Source: DAHUYF01 sp035623985
Lineage (GTDB): Bacteria; Pseudomonadota; Alphaproteobacteria; ATCC43930; CGMCC-115725
Assembly: GCA_035623985.1 (NCBI GenBank)
Contig: DASPSJ010000059.1
Location: forward strand, 1 to 64,000
Length of the DNA: 64,000 nucleotides
Direction of reading: 5' to 3'
Shown piece by piece: positions 8,166 through 15,250 of this stretch (the first letter of the stretch is position 1; each line of letters opens with the position of its first letter). Position numbers and translations under genes: made by a program. The notes beneath the pieces are model-generated. The model saw only the letters and a program-made list of their open reading frames with translations, made no database searches and was not told the DNA's origin.

Positions 8166-9155
8166 TCAGGCGTAGCGCACCACATGGCAGAGCGCGCCGG
8201 CGGGGCGGGCCGCGAGCCGCGCCATCGCCTGCGGCAGCGCCTCGAAGGCGCAATCGCCGCTGAGCAAGAGATCGAAGACGGGATCGGCGAGCAGCTCCAG
8301 CGCCTGCTCCAGGCGTTGGCGGCGGCTGCGCCGCGCGCGCCGCGCCGGCGCCACCTCGCTCACTTGCGAGGCGACGAGCCTGAGGCGCCGGCTGTGGAAC
8401 GCCTCGCCGAGCGGCGCCGGCACGGCTCTGTCGCCATACCAGCTCATCTCCAGCACCGTCGCTTCCGTGCCGGCGAGCGCCAGCGCCGTCGCCAGGCCGG
8501 CGGGGCTGCCGCTGGCATGGATGACGAGATCGGCTTCGCCCGCGGCGCGCGCCGGCAGCGCGAAGCGGCAGCCCAGGGCCTCGGCGAGCGCGGCCCGGCC
8601 GGGGTCGATGTCGACGATCTCCACGATGGCGCCGGGAACGCGCGCGGCGAGCGCCGCCATCAGCGCGCCCACCGTGCCGGCGCCGACCACCGCGATGCGG
8701 TCGCCGAGCAGCGGCGCGCCTTCCCAGAGCCCGTTGAGCGCCGTCTCCATGTTGGCGGCGAGCACGGCGCGGCGGTCGGGCACGGCATCGGGCACCGGCA
8801 CCACGGCGGATTCCGGCACGACGTAGCGGTCCTGATGCGGGTGGAGGCAGAAGACGCGCCGGCCGAGCAGCGCCGGCGCTCCAGCCTCGACGACGCCGAC
8901 CGAGGCATAGCCGTATTTGACCGGCGCCGGGAAATCGCCTTCCTGGAACGGGCAGCGCATACTCCGGCGCTGGCTTTCCGGCACGCCGCCACGGAAGACC
9001 AGGCTCTCGCTGCCGCGGCTGATGCCGCTCACGAGCGCGCGCACCAGCACCTCGCCGGGACCCGGCGGCGCCAGCGCCATGGGCCGGATCTCGCCGCGGC
9101 CGGGTTCGGCGAGCCAGAAGGCGCGCGCCCCCTCAGTCGCGGAAGACGCATTCAT
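8166..9155 (-). CDS. MDR-superfamily (zinc-type alcohol dehydrogenase-like) oxidoreductase
   Basis: A 329-residue medium-chain dehydrogenase. The N-terminal GroES-like part has PPGPGEVLVRALVSGISRG; the Rossmann domain has the dinucleotide motif VVGAGTVGAL and the acidic turn VEIVDIDPGR, which suggests NAD(H) preference. The canonical GHE zinc signature is absent (GISRGSES at that position), so it may be a zinc-free reductase. Its start overlaps the end of the RibD-type gene by 23 bases, consistent with coupling. A 69-base gap separates it from the PTPS-like gene. Substrate unknown; context suggests a pterin- or pyrimidine-derived alcohol or aldehyde. Confidence 0.85.
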   Translation of the reverse strand: MNASSATEGARAFWLAEPGRGEIRPMALAPPGPGEVLVRALVSGISRGSESLVFRGGVPESQRRSMRCPFQEGDFPAPVKYGYASVGVVEAGAPALLGRRVFCLHPHQDRYVVPESAVVPVPDAVPDRRAVLAANMETALNGLWEGAPLLGDRIAVVGAGTVGALMAALAARVPGAIVEIVDIDPGRAALAEALGCRFALPARAAGEADLVIHASGSPAGLATALALAGTEATVLEMSWYGDRAVPAPLGEAFHSRRLRLVASQVSEVAPARRARRSRRQRLEQALELLADPVFDLLLSGDCAFEALPQAMARLAARPAGALCHVVRYA

Positions 9156-9912
9156 AGAGCGTGTCCTGGCCGAGGCTGAAGCGCCGCAGCCTCGGCCGCA
9201 AGCCCTGGTGGGGCGCCGCGATCTCGGGGAGCGTCAGGCTCGGCTTGCCCGAGCCGAGCAGGATGGGCGCCACGGTGATCTGCAGCCGGTCGAGCGCGCC
9301 GGCGGCGAGAAAGCGCGAGATGGTGATGCCGCCGCCCTCGATGAAGAGAAAAAAGAGGCCGCGCTCGGCGAGCGCGTCGGCGATGTCGGCGGGCGCGAGC
9401 CCGTCGGCGCGGCGCTTCAGCCCCACCAGCTCGGCCTCGCCCAGCTTTTCGCCCGGCCGCACGCGATCGGCGGCGGCCAGCAGCAGGGTGGGGGCGGAGG
9501 GATCCTGGAAGACGCAATGCTCGGCGCCGAGGCGGCGCTCGCCGTCGATGACGACGCGCACGGGATGAGGGCCGCGGCAGCGCCGCACGGTGAGCTGCGG
9601 GTTGTCGTGGCGAATGGTGCCGGCGCCGACGATGATGGCGTCGGCAAGCGCGCGCATGCGGTGGGTGTGGATGAGGTCGGCCTCGCCGGTGACCCAGCGC
9701 GAGGCGCCCGTCGCGGTGGCGATCCGCCCGTCGAGGCTCTGGCCCAGATGGGCGACGGCGAAGCGCCGTCCGCGCGGGATCTGCGCGAAAGGCAGATAGA
9801 GATCGAGCAGCGCCGCCGCCGCCGGCGGCTCCCCGCCGCGCCGCGCCGGCATCGTCCCGCCGCAATGGCGCAGCGCCAGCAGGCTTTCCCAGGCACCGCT
9901 CTCTTCCCCCAT
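9133..9912 (-). CDS. RibD C-terminal domain (pyrimidine reductase / dihydrofolate-reductase-like) protein
   Basis: A 259-residue stand-alone reductase of the RibD-C family. The family signatures are HLGQSLDGRIAT, ADAIIVGAGTIRHDNPQLTVR and LFIEGGG. In riboflavin synthesis this domain reduces the ribosyl side chain of the diaminopyrimidine made by GTP cyclohydrolase II, using NADPH. There is no deaminase domain, so it is not a bifunctional RibD. It heads the minus-strand operon, and a GTP cyclohydrolase II gene lies 5 kb away at 15247, so a specialised GTP-derived pathway is likely. The N-terminal 40 residues are not conserved-looking and the start could be downstream. Confidence 0.85.
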   Translation of the reverse strand: MGEESGAWESLLALRHCGGTMPARRGGEPPAAAALLDLYLPFAQIPRGRRFAVAHLGQSLDGRIATATGASRWVTGEADLIHTHRMRALADAIIVGAGTIRHDNPQLTVRRCRGPHPVRVVIDGERRLGAEHCVFQDPSAPTLLLAAADRVRPGEKLGEAELVGLKRRADGLAPADIADALAERGLFFLFIEGGGITISRFLAAGALDRLQITVAPILLGSGKPSLTLPEIAAPHQGLRPRLRRFSLGQDTLYECVFRD

Positions 9913-10052
9913 GCACCCCTCCGCCGCCCAGTCTATGACAGGACGCTGCGGCCGTCAGTTCACGGGAATGTTGAAGGCGGCGCGGCGCGGGCCGGTTGCC
10001 CTTCGCCGGGCTCGTTGCCATCCTGCCGCTCGACCGGCCTTGGGAGCCTCTG

Positions 10053-10925
10053 ATGACGCCCGTCCGCATCCCGCAAGACGATGTCTCCGGCGGCAGCCTG
10101 CTTGCGCGCGTCCTCGCGGCTTGGCTTCTCGTCTGGCTTGTCGCCGCGCCCGCCTTGGCGCAGCCGGCGGCCGAGGAAAGCGGCTTCAAGAGCGTGAGCA
10201 TCCCGCTCATTGCCGAGGGCCTCCCCGATGCGCGCGACAGCGCGGTCACCGGCTACCTCTTCGCGCCCGAGGGCAACGGCAAGGTTCCGGCGGTGGTGCT
10301 GATCCACGGCTGCAACGGCTATGACTGGCGATTGCCGCGACAGCCGGGCTGGGCGCTGGCCAAGGCCTATGCGCAGCGCTACGTCGCGCATGGCTATGCC
10401 GCGCTGGTGCTCGACAGCTTTGCGCCGCGCGGCGTCGACAACGCCTGCGGCCAGCCGATGCGGGTGGCGCCGATGCGCCGCGCCTGGGACGCGCTGAGCG
10501 CGGCGCGCTGGCTCGGCGCGCTCCCCACCGTCGACCGCGATCGCCTGGTGCTGCAAGGCGATTCCCATGGCGGCTGGACCACGCTCATGACCTTGCAGGC
10601 GGGGCTATGGCATCTGCCCGAGCATTTCGCCGCCGGCATCGCCTTCTATCCCGCCTGCTACCGGGTCGACGGCTTTTCCGCGCCGCTGCTCATCCTCATC
10701 GGCGATGCCGATGACTGGACGCCCGCCTGGCGCTGCCGGCAGATGGTCGACGCGCTCCACGGCGGCGATGTCGAGCTCAAGATCTTTCCCGGCGCCTATC
10801 ACGCTTTCGATTTTCCGCTGCCGGCGCGCACCAACCGGCTCGGCCATTTCATGCGCTACGACGCGGCGGCGACCACGGCGAGCTGGGAGGCAATCGACGC
10901 CTTCCTCGCCGAGCATCTGCGCTGA
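10053..10925 (+). CDS. exported dienelactone hydrolase-type alpha/beta hydrolase
   Basis: A 290-residue protein with an N-terminal signal peptide (hydrophobic stretch about residues 18-36, ending APALAQP) and an alpha/beta-hydrolase domain. Visible are the oxyanion-side VVLIHGCNGYDW, the nucleophile elbow LQGDSHGG (G-x-S-x-G), and the C-terminal histidine in GAYHAFDFPLP. It should be secreted to the periplasm and cleave an ester or lactone. The ATG at 10053 is chosen because it puts the signal peptide at the N-terminus. It stands between the pterin-like operon (divergent) and a convergent dioxygenase gene. Confidence 0.85.
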   Translation: MTPVRIPQDDVSGGSLLARVLAAWLLVWLVAAPALAQPAAEESGFKSVSIPLIAEGLPDARDSAVTGYLFAPEGNGKVPAVVLIHGCNGYDWRLPRQPGWALAKAYAQRYVAHGYAALVLDSFAPRGVDNACGQPMRVAPMRRAWDALSAARWLGALPTVDRDRLVLQGDSHGGWTTLMTLQAGLWHLPEHFAAGIAFYPACYRVDGFSAPLLILIGDADDWTPAWRCRQMVDALHGGDVELKIFPGAYHAFDFPLPARTNRLGHFMRYDAAATTASWEAIDAFLAEHLR

Positions 10926-10930
10926 GGGGC

Positions 10931-11656
10931 TCACTTGCGGCGGAACGTCACCACCAGCACGTCGCGATAGGCGGGAGCGGCGGGATCGATCGGCTCGACT
11001 GGCGTCACGCCGTGATAGACGCGCGCGTCATGCACCAGCGCCGCGTCGAAGGGATCGGCGAGCGTGAAGCTGCCGAGCAGGCGGCGGTCGAGCGCGTGGA
11101 TGGTGGTGGTGCCGCGGCGGATGTTCTGGCGGCGGATGAGCAGCACCAGCACGTAATCGACGCCGTCGCGATGCAGCCCTTCGGGCGTGGGCTTGCCCGG
11201 CTCGCCCGGCCGCGCCTCGATGCGGAACTGATGCGTCTCGATGTGCCAGGCGCGCACGGCGGGCTCGAGCCGCTCGAACAGCGCGCGGCAGAAGCCGAGA
11301 ATGGCGGTGACGCTGGCGCCGGCGCCGATGTCTTGCGCGGTCGGCTTGAACCAGCGCTCGATGCCGCCATGGAGCGGATTGTACTCGCGGCTCTGGTAAT
11401 GCGGCTGATGCGGCGCGCGCAGGATCGCGGCGCCCGGCAGCGCCTCGAACACCGCATGCCGGCGGCGGCGGTAGCGCCCGCCATCGGCCATGTAGGCATC
11501 GACCGGCATGTCGTTCCAGCTTGCGGCAAAGCGCTGCCAGTCCGAAAGCGGCCCCGCCGCTTCGAGCAGCGGCCGCATCTGCGCTCCGGCGAGGAACGCA
11601 TAGGCGTCGCGCGCGAGACGCCGGTCGAGGGTTTCGTCGGCAAGCGAAAGGCTCAT
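10931..11656 (-). CDS. 2OG-Fe(II) dioxygenase (PF10014-type)
   Basis: A 241-residue protein resembling the 2OG-Fe dioxygenase family that includes bacterial L-isoleucine 4-hydroxylase. The iron ligands are visible as H-x-D in EGLHRDGVDYV and the distal histidine in RVYHGVTPV; a basic residue near the C-terminus (TFRRK) could bind 2-oxoglutarate. These enzymes hydroxylate free amino acids or similar small molecules in the cytosol. It converges on the hydrolase gene with five bases between stops. Start at 11656 (MSLSLADE) fits the family; a longer frame upstream overlaps the NUDIX gene region. Confidence 0.8.
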   Translation of the reverse strand: MSLSLADETLDRRLARDAYAFLAGAQMRPLLEAAGPLSDWQRFAASWNDMPVDAYMADGGRYRRRRHAVFEALPGAAILRAPHQPHYQSREYNPLHGGIERWFKPTAQDIGAGASVTAILGFCRALFERLEPAVRAWHIETHQFRIEARPGEPGKPTPEGLHRDGVDYVLVLLIRRQNIRRGTTTIHALDRRLLGSFTLADPFDAALVHDARVYHGVTPVEPIDPAAPAYRDVLVVTFRRK

Positions 11657-11758
11657 GGCGGCGAAGTCTAGCAGGCGCGTGCGAGGCTGTAGCCCCTTCA
11701 ATTGTCGCCATGACAATTCGCCTTGCCAGCGCCCCGAGCGCCTGCCATATGCCCGCTC

Positions 11759-12256
11759 ATGGCCTATGAACCGCCTCGTCATTGCGGCTTTTGCGGCGGC
11801 GCGCTGGCGCCGGTTGCGGACAAGCCCGGCCAGCGCCTGTGCACCGCCGCGGGCTGCGGCAAGATCACCTATCTCTCGCCGGTGCCGGTGGTGGCGGCGA
11901 TCGTCGAGCGGCGCGGCCACGTCATCCTGGTGCGCGGCCATGGCTGGCCCGAGAGCTGGTACGGCCTCGTCACCGGCTTCCTCGAGCCCGAGGAGAGTCC
12001 GGAAGCCGCGGCGCGGCGCGAAGTGGCCGAGGAGCTCGGCCTTGCCGTCGAGAGGAGCCGGCTGGTCGGCGTCTATCCCTTCGCGCGCATGAACCAGGTG
12101 ATCATCGCCTATCACATGCCGGCCGAAGGCGAGATCGTGCTCGACCGCAGCGAGCTTGCGGATTTCAAGGAAGTGCCGGTGGAGAAGCTTCGCCCGTGGA
12201 ATTTCGGCACCGGCGAAGCCGTGCGCGATTTCCTGGCGCAGCGGCAACGGGGATAG
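11759..12256 (+). CDS. NUDIX hydrolase with N-terminal zinc ribbon
   Basis: A 165-residue protein with an N-terminal zinc ribbon (HCGFCGG and LCTAAGCGK, four cysteines) like that of NudC-type NADH pyrophosphatases, then a NUDIX domain. The NUDIX box runs GFLEPEESPEAAARREVAEE and continues LGL, matching G-x5-E-x7-RE-x2-EE. It is shorter than NudC (about 260 residues) because the N-terminal non-catalytic domain is missing. The substrate is likely a nucleotide diphosphate derivative. Start at 11759 (MAYEPPRHC) puts the ribbon at the N-terminus. The lower-GC island begins just downstream. Confidence 0.85.
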   Translation: MAYEPPRHCGFCGGALAPVADKPGQRLCTAAGCGKITYLSPVPVVAAIVERRGHVILVRGHGWPESWYGLVTGFLEPEESPEAAARREVAEELGLAVERSRLVGVYPFARMNQVIIAYHMPAEGEIVLDRSELADFKEVPVEKLRPWNFGTGEAVRDFLAQRQRG

Positions 12257-12293
12257 CGCGGAAGGACCGGGATCGGCGGCCCTTTGCCGTATA

Positions 12294-12317
12294 GGACAAT
12301 GTCATAGGACATTGTCC
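12294..12317. repeat. GACAATGTC palindrome, copy 1
   Basis: A perfect inverted repeat, GGACAATGTC then ATAG then GACATTGTCC, 38 bases after the NUDIX stop. Its reverse complement matches the element at 51147-51170 in 22 of 24 positions. It could be a short dispersed repeat, a terminator stem without a T-run, or a binding site. The rest of 12257-12593 shows no gene, apart from the tandem 13-mer at 12493. Confidence 0.8.
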
Positions 12318-12492
12318 GGAAGACGCCTGGTCGATCCCCGTCGCGCGCGCCAACGGCAAGGGACGACGCGAATGTCCTCCGGATGATCCCTGACCTCGCG
12401 CGATGTGACGGCGCCTTTCGGGGCAGCGCGTCCAGACGTCGCAGCACCCTCGCTATGCACGGTCCCGTTGCCGGACTATAGGTGTAGCCATA

Positions 12493-12518
12493 GAATTAAG
12501 TATTGGAATTAAGTATTG
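12493..12518. repeat. tandem 13-bp repeat
   Basis: GAATTAAGTATTG is present twice head-to-tail with no mismatch or gap. It lies 75 bases upstream of the HEPN-like gene, in AT-rich sequence unlike the rest of the window. It could be an operator for the gene downstream or a trace of an inserted element. No function is shown. Confidence 0.75.
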
Positions 12519-12593
12519 TGTCCCTGAAACTCCCGCCGTTATGGCCTTCCTTGTCGTCGATGGTTCCTAGCGCTCCATATTTAGGAGGCATAT

Positions 12594-13295
12594 ATGCCGC
12601 CCCAGCCATTAAGTTCAAAGCGCAGAAGCGCCAAGATCAGCCTTGATCCCGCTGCGCTCAGTCGCCACCCGCAGTTAGCGGCATGCATTGCCACTATCGT
12701 AGCGTATTGGTCTCGAATCGAAGCGACATTAGGCAGCATGTTGGGCGCGATGCTCGGAGGCGAAGCACGACCCTCCATCGCTATGTACCAAGCCATCCTT
12801 AATACACAAACGCAAATGGCCGTTTTGGAAGCGGCGGCAAAAGTTGCTTTGTCGCCGAATAACCTAAGAGTGCTCAACGCGCTAATATGGCTTTGCAAGC
12901 GCGCTGGCGCGCACCGCCACAAAGTGGCCCATTGGCTTTGGGGCGATTCGCAGGATTTGCCGAATCGCCTGATCCTTGTCGATCCCGACGCTATCCGCGA
13001 ACACGACAAGGCAATGAGCGATGTTGCCGCTGCGTTTGCGCGCGGAGAGGTTCCGGTTGCCCTTCCGAAGATCGACCTAAACCTAGCCTTCGTATGGGAG
13101 GAAAAAGATTTCACGGAGGCGATACAGGAGCTTCTCACCGTGTACCACCTTGCGCTGCGATTTTCCGCCCTGTTGCTTGACGGCGGCAAGACCGAGAATC
13201 CCTCAATCGCTGCACAGCGTATGCAGCTACTAGCTTCACCTCAAATTCAGGAAGCGTTGCGTATCCTGGAGAAATCGAATTCTGATGGTCTGTGA
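12594..13295 (+). CDS. uncharacterised protein with HEPN-like R-x4-H motif
   Basis: A 233-residue, mostly helical protein without signal peptide or membrane segment. It has a strong ribosome site, AGGAGG at 12583-12588, five bases before the ATG. Near residues 106-114 it reads HRHKVAHWLWG, containing R-H-K-V-A-H, the R-x4-6-H signature of HEPN ribonucleases, followed by the W-G typical of the many R-N-x-x-A-H-G-x-W-G proteins; a DxPN/LILVDPD segment follows as in those. I infer a HEPN-type RNA-cleaving or toxin-like fold, not proven. Codon use and GC (around 52%) are clearly lower than in neighbours, indicating horizontal acquisition. It is the first gene of the island that also carries a Cas2-like protein. 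Confidence 0.6.
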   Translation: MPPQPLSSKRRSAKISLDPAALSRHPQLAACIATIVAYWSRIEATLGSMLGAMLGGEARPSIAMYQAILNTQTQMAVLEAAAKVALSPNNLRVLNALIWLCKRAGAHRHKVAHWLWGDSQDLPNRLILVDPDAIREHDKAMSDVAAAFARGEVPVALPKIDLNLAFVWEEKDFTEAIQELLTVYHLALRFSALLLDGGKTENPSIAAQRMQLLASPQIQEALRILEKSNSDGL

Positions 13296-13551
13296 TCGCA
13301 GCAACGATCGCGGCGTAAATGTCGCCAGCGCACGCAGACAGCATTTCGCGTGGCGTGTCTCGGACAGACCTCGAGTGCTCGGGCATGGCGTTCGCAACCT
13401 TCAAATGCTACCCATAGAACCTGCTTTGTCAAAGTGATAATTGCCGTTCTTCTGGTTCAACTCGGCCCCGAGGGCGCATGGGCACGGTCAACTCCAAATA
13501 GCCGCCCGAGAACATCCGGCATGCACAAAGGCATGCTACTTGGATTTATCG
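13296..13551. other. no gene seen between HEPN-like gene and small frame
   Basis: Several overlapping short frames exist on both strands but none has a ribosome site, recognisable protein pattern or codon bias that I can defend. Base composition remains lower in GC than the flanking core genes, so this stretch belongs to the same imported segment. Confidence 0.5.
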
Positions 13552-13728
13552 ATGGTACAAAGAGCAGCGGCCGATGAGCTGGCTGGCGCGAAAGATAGAG
13601 GCCCTATATCCGATGCCTTGAGGGATAGGATCATAGCCGCATTGCAGGCAAAGATTCCTCTCCTGTCCGACCTTCAGAGAATAACCGCACTCAATAACCT
13701 GAGCGCGGCGCTCCCGACAAAAGACTAG
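13552..13728 (+). CDS. possible 58-residue protein in the island
   Basis: A frame from ATG 13552 encodes MVQRAAADELAGAKDR followed by an amphipathic helical region (ISDALRDRIIAALQAKIP) and ends ALPTKD. No family is recognised. There is no clear Shine-Dalgarno sequence, and the frame extends upstream to a TTG at 13441. It sits between the HEPN-like and Cas2-like genes, 111 bases before the latter, so if real it would be part of the same accessory unit. Treated as tentative. Confidence 0.35.
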   Translation: MVQRAAADELAGAKDRGPISDALRDRIIAALQAKIPLLSDLQRITALNNLSAALPTKD

Positions 13729-13782
13729 ACGGCGCCGCTTTCCTCGATTATGGTTCTCGGCATCAACTAACTCTCTTTGTAA

Positions 13783-13813
13783 CCCGGTTCCGCGATCCTC
13801 GCGGGACGACGGG
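13783..13813 (+). promoter_or_regulatory. stem-loop in the 5' leader of the Cas2-like gene
   Basis: CCCG and GTTCCGCGA pair with TCGCGGGAC and CGGG (one G-U pair, two bulged bases), closing a three-base loop. The 13-pair stem ends 11 bases before the ribosome site AGAGGAG at 13825-13831. No T-run follows, so it is not a standard terminator. It could control translation or be bound by the encoded protein. Confidence 0.6.
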
Positions 13814-13839
13814 TGAACTTTGACAGAGGAGTCAGTTGT

Positions 13840-14121
13840 ATGTCTCTCTTCGTTCTTACCTATGACGTCCGCGCGAAGAACCACGACTATTCTCGGCTCT
13901 ACGAGCTATTGAAGACGTCGTGGAAGGCGTCGCACCTTCAGGACTCGGTTTGGCTGGCGGATCTCAACGGAACTCCGGCAGCAATCCGCGATATCATGAT
14001 GAAGCACATGCACAGCGACGACACCGCTTGCGTTGTCGAACTGCCTGCTCGGGCGGCTGGCTGGGCTACGAAGAACGCGCGCCCTGAAGGGTCCCACTGG
14101 CTACGGAACCACTTCGGCTAA
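13840..14121 (+). CDS. Cas2/VapD-fold-like (SinR-family) small protein
   Basis: A 93-residue protein beginning MSLFVLTYDVRAKNHDY, then LYELLKTSWKASHLQDSVWL, AAIRDIMMKHMHSDDTACVV and ending WLRNHFG. This pattern (first strand ending in YD, Q/xDYxxL helix, W-H-L-x-x-(S/T)-x-W-L strand, R-D helix, DxDD before the last strand) matches the short SinR-family proteins related in fold to Cas2 and VapD. The start at 13840 is fixed by AGAGGAG at 13825-13831. No cas1 or CRISPR array is nearby, so it is not part of a CRISPR locus. Nuclease activity is possible by analogy only. It shares the low-GC island with the HEPN-like gene. Confidence 0.7.
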   Translation: MSLFVLTYDVRAKNHDYSRLYELLKTSWKASHLQDSVWLADLNGTPAAIRDIMMKHMHSDDTACVVELPARAAGWATKNARPEGSHWLRNHFG

Positions 14122-14272
14122 GCCAGTAGTCATCCGCCACCCGAATCGGGACGCGCAGCGCTCGCGCGAGCATATAGATGGCTCGAACCCGAAGAACCTT
14201 CATGCTGGGACTCCACGGTGTTAGGTGATAAAAATCCCAGTGTCTTGGGACATTTCCAAGAACCTGAGTTTG
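14122..14272. other. no gene seen; right part of island
   Basis: Only short unsupported frames occur. A CTGGGA/TCCCAG inverted pair about 30 bases apart lies near 14204-14240. A GGCTCGAACCC string near 14180 resembles a tRNA T-loop on the minus strand but the flanking bases do not fold as a tRNA. Confidence 0.4.
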
Positions 14273-14394
14273 CTACCTAATGCCGCGAAACTCCGGCGCC
14301 TCGTCCAGGAAGAGCGGGCCGAGTGCGCCGGCGATATTTCGCCCGGCGGCGCACGCGATGATCGCCGCGGACCGGCGCCAATACCCGGCTTTCC
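14273..14394 (-). pseudogene. comM: comM (YifB, magnesium-chelatase-like ATPase) fragment with frameshift
   Basis: On the minus strand one frame reads PGEISPAHS, and after loss of a single base the next frame continues PLFLDEAPEFRG before a TAG. In intact ComM proteins the same region reads PGEISLAH-x-G-x-LFLDE-x-PEF with identical spacing, so both pieces match one motif block (Walker B region) of ComM once the frameshift is repaired. The rest of the gene is absent on both sides. ComM is a DNA helicase for natural transformation and a known insertion target of islands elsewhere. This remnant sits at the right edge of the low-GC island. Confidence 0.65.
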
Positions 14395-14491
14395 TCACCT
14401 CTGCGCGAGCCTTTCCCCGCGCGCCTTGTGATCCCTGCCGTTTCGCGCCATTGTCGCCTTCGCCCCCCAGCGGGGCAGCATCCCGGATCCC

Positions 14492-15250
14492 GTGCCCCAA
14501 GCCCCCCTGTCACCGCGCCCCTTGCTGATCGATGCCGGCTGGCGGCTGGTGCTGCTCGGCGCCGGCGTCGCGGCGGCGGGGCTCGCGCTGATGCCGCTGG
14601 CGGGGCTCGGCTGGCGCGCGCCAGCGGCGGCGCTCGCGCTTTACGGCGCGGTGGCGGCGCTGGTGCTGCCGGGGCTCGCGCGGCACGCGCCGCACCGCCG
14701 GTTCGGCGCCGCCAACATGGTGACCTTGACCCGCGCCGCCATGGTCGCGGTGATGCTGGGGGTCTTTGCCGAAGGGGCGGCGCTGACCCCCGCCGGGCGC
14801 GGCTTCCTGGCGCTCGCCGGCACGGCGGCGCTGCTGCTCGACGGCGTCGACGGCTGGGCGGCGCGCCGGACCGGGCTCGAGAGCCGCTTCGGCGCGCGCT
14901 TCGACATGGAGGTCGATGCCCTCTTCATGCTCGTGCTGGCGGCGCTGGTCTGGCGTGCGGGGCAGGCGGGCGCGTGGGTGCTGACGGCAGGGCTGTTGCG
15001 CTATATCTTTCTCGGGGCGGGCCGGCTCCGGCCGGCGCTGGCGGCGCCGTTGCCGCCCAGCTTCCGCCGCAAGGGTATTTGCGTCGCGGGAATCGCGGTG
15101 CTGCTCACGGCGCTGGCGCCGCTTTTGGCGCCGGGCCCGGCCGGGCTGCTGTGTTTGGCCGGGCTGGGGCTGCTCTGCTATTCCTTCGGCGCCGACGCCG
15201 CCTTGCTGCTGGCGCGGGGGCGGCGAGGCGAAGCGGCAATCACTACATGA
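14492..15250 (+). CDS. CDP-alcohol phosphatidyltransferase family membrane protein
   Basis: A 252-residue integral membrane enzyme with about six hydrophobic helices. The catalytic signature D-x2-DG-x2-AR-x8-G-x3-D-x3-D is complete: it begins at DGVDGWAAR and ends in GARFDMEVD. The family joins a CDP-activated alcohol (usually CDP-diacylglycerol) to another alcohol, displacing CMP. It starts at a GTG (14492) and its TGA overlaps the ATG of the GTP cyclohydrolase II gene, so the two are translationally coupled. That pairing is odd for phospholipid synthesis and suggests that the cyclohydrolase product is part of a lipid-linked or phosphodiester compound. Confidence 0.88.
   Translation: MPQAPLSPRPLLIDAGWRLVLLGAGVAAAGLALMPLAGLGWRAPAAALALYGAVAALVLPGLARHAPHRRFGAANMVTLTRAAMVAVMLGVFAEGAALTPAGRGFLALAGTAALLLDGVDGWAARRTGLESRFGARFDMEVDALFMLVLAALVWRAGQAGAWVLTAGLLRYIFLGAGRLRPALAAPLPPSFRRKGICVAGIAVLLTALAPLLAPGPAGLLCLAGLGLLCYSFGADAALLLARGRRGEAAITT

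Noticed and set aside
14170..14240. tRNA-like GGCTCGAACCC on the island's right side
   Set aside because: T-loop-like string only; the flanking bases do not form acceptor, D or anticodon stems.
14225..14431. 68-residue frame on the plus strand
   Set aside because: It is antisense to the comM remnant, has no ribosome site and no domain.
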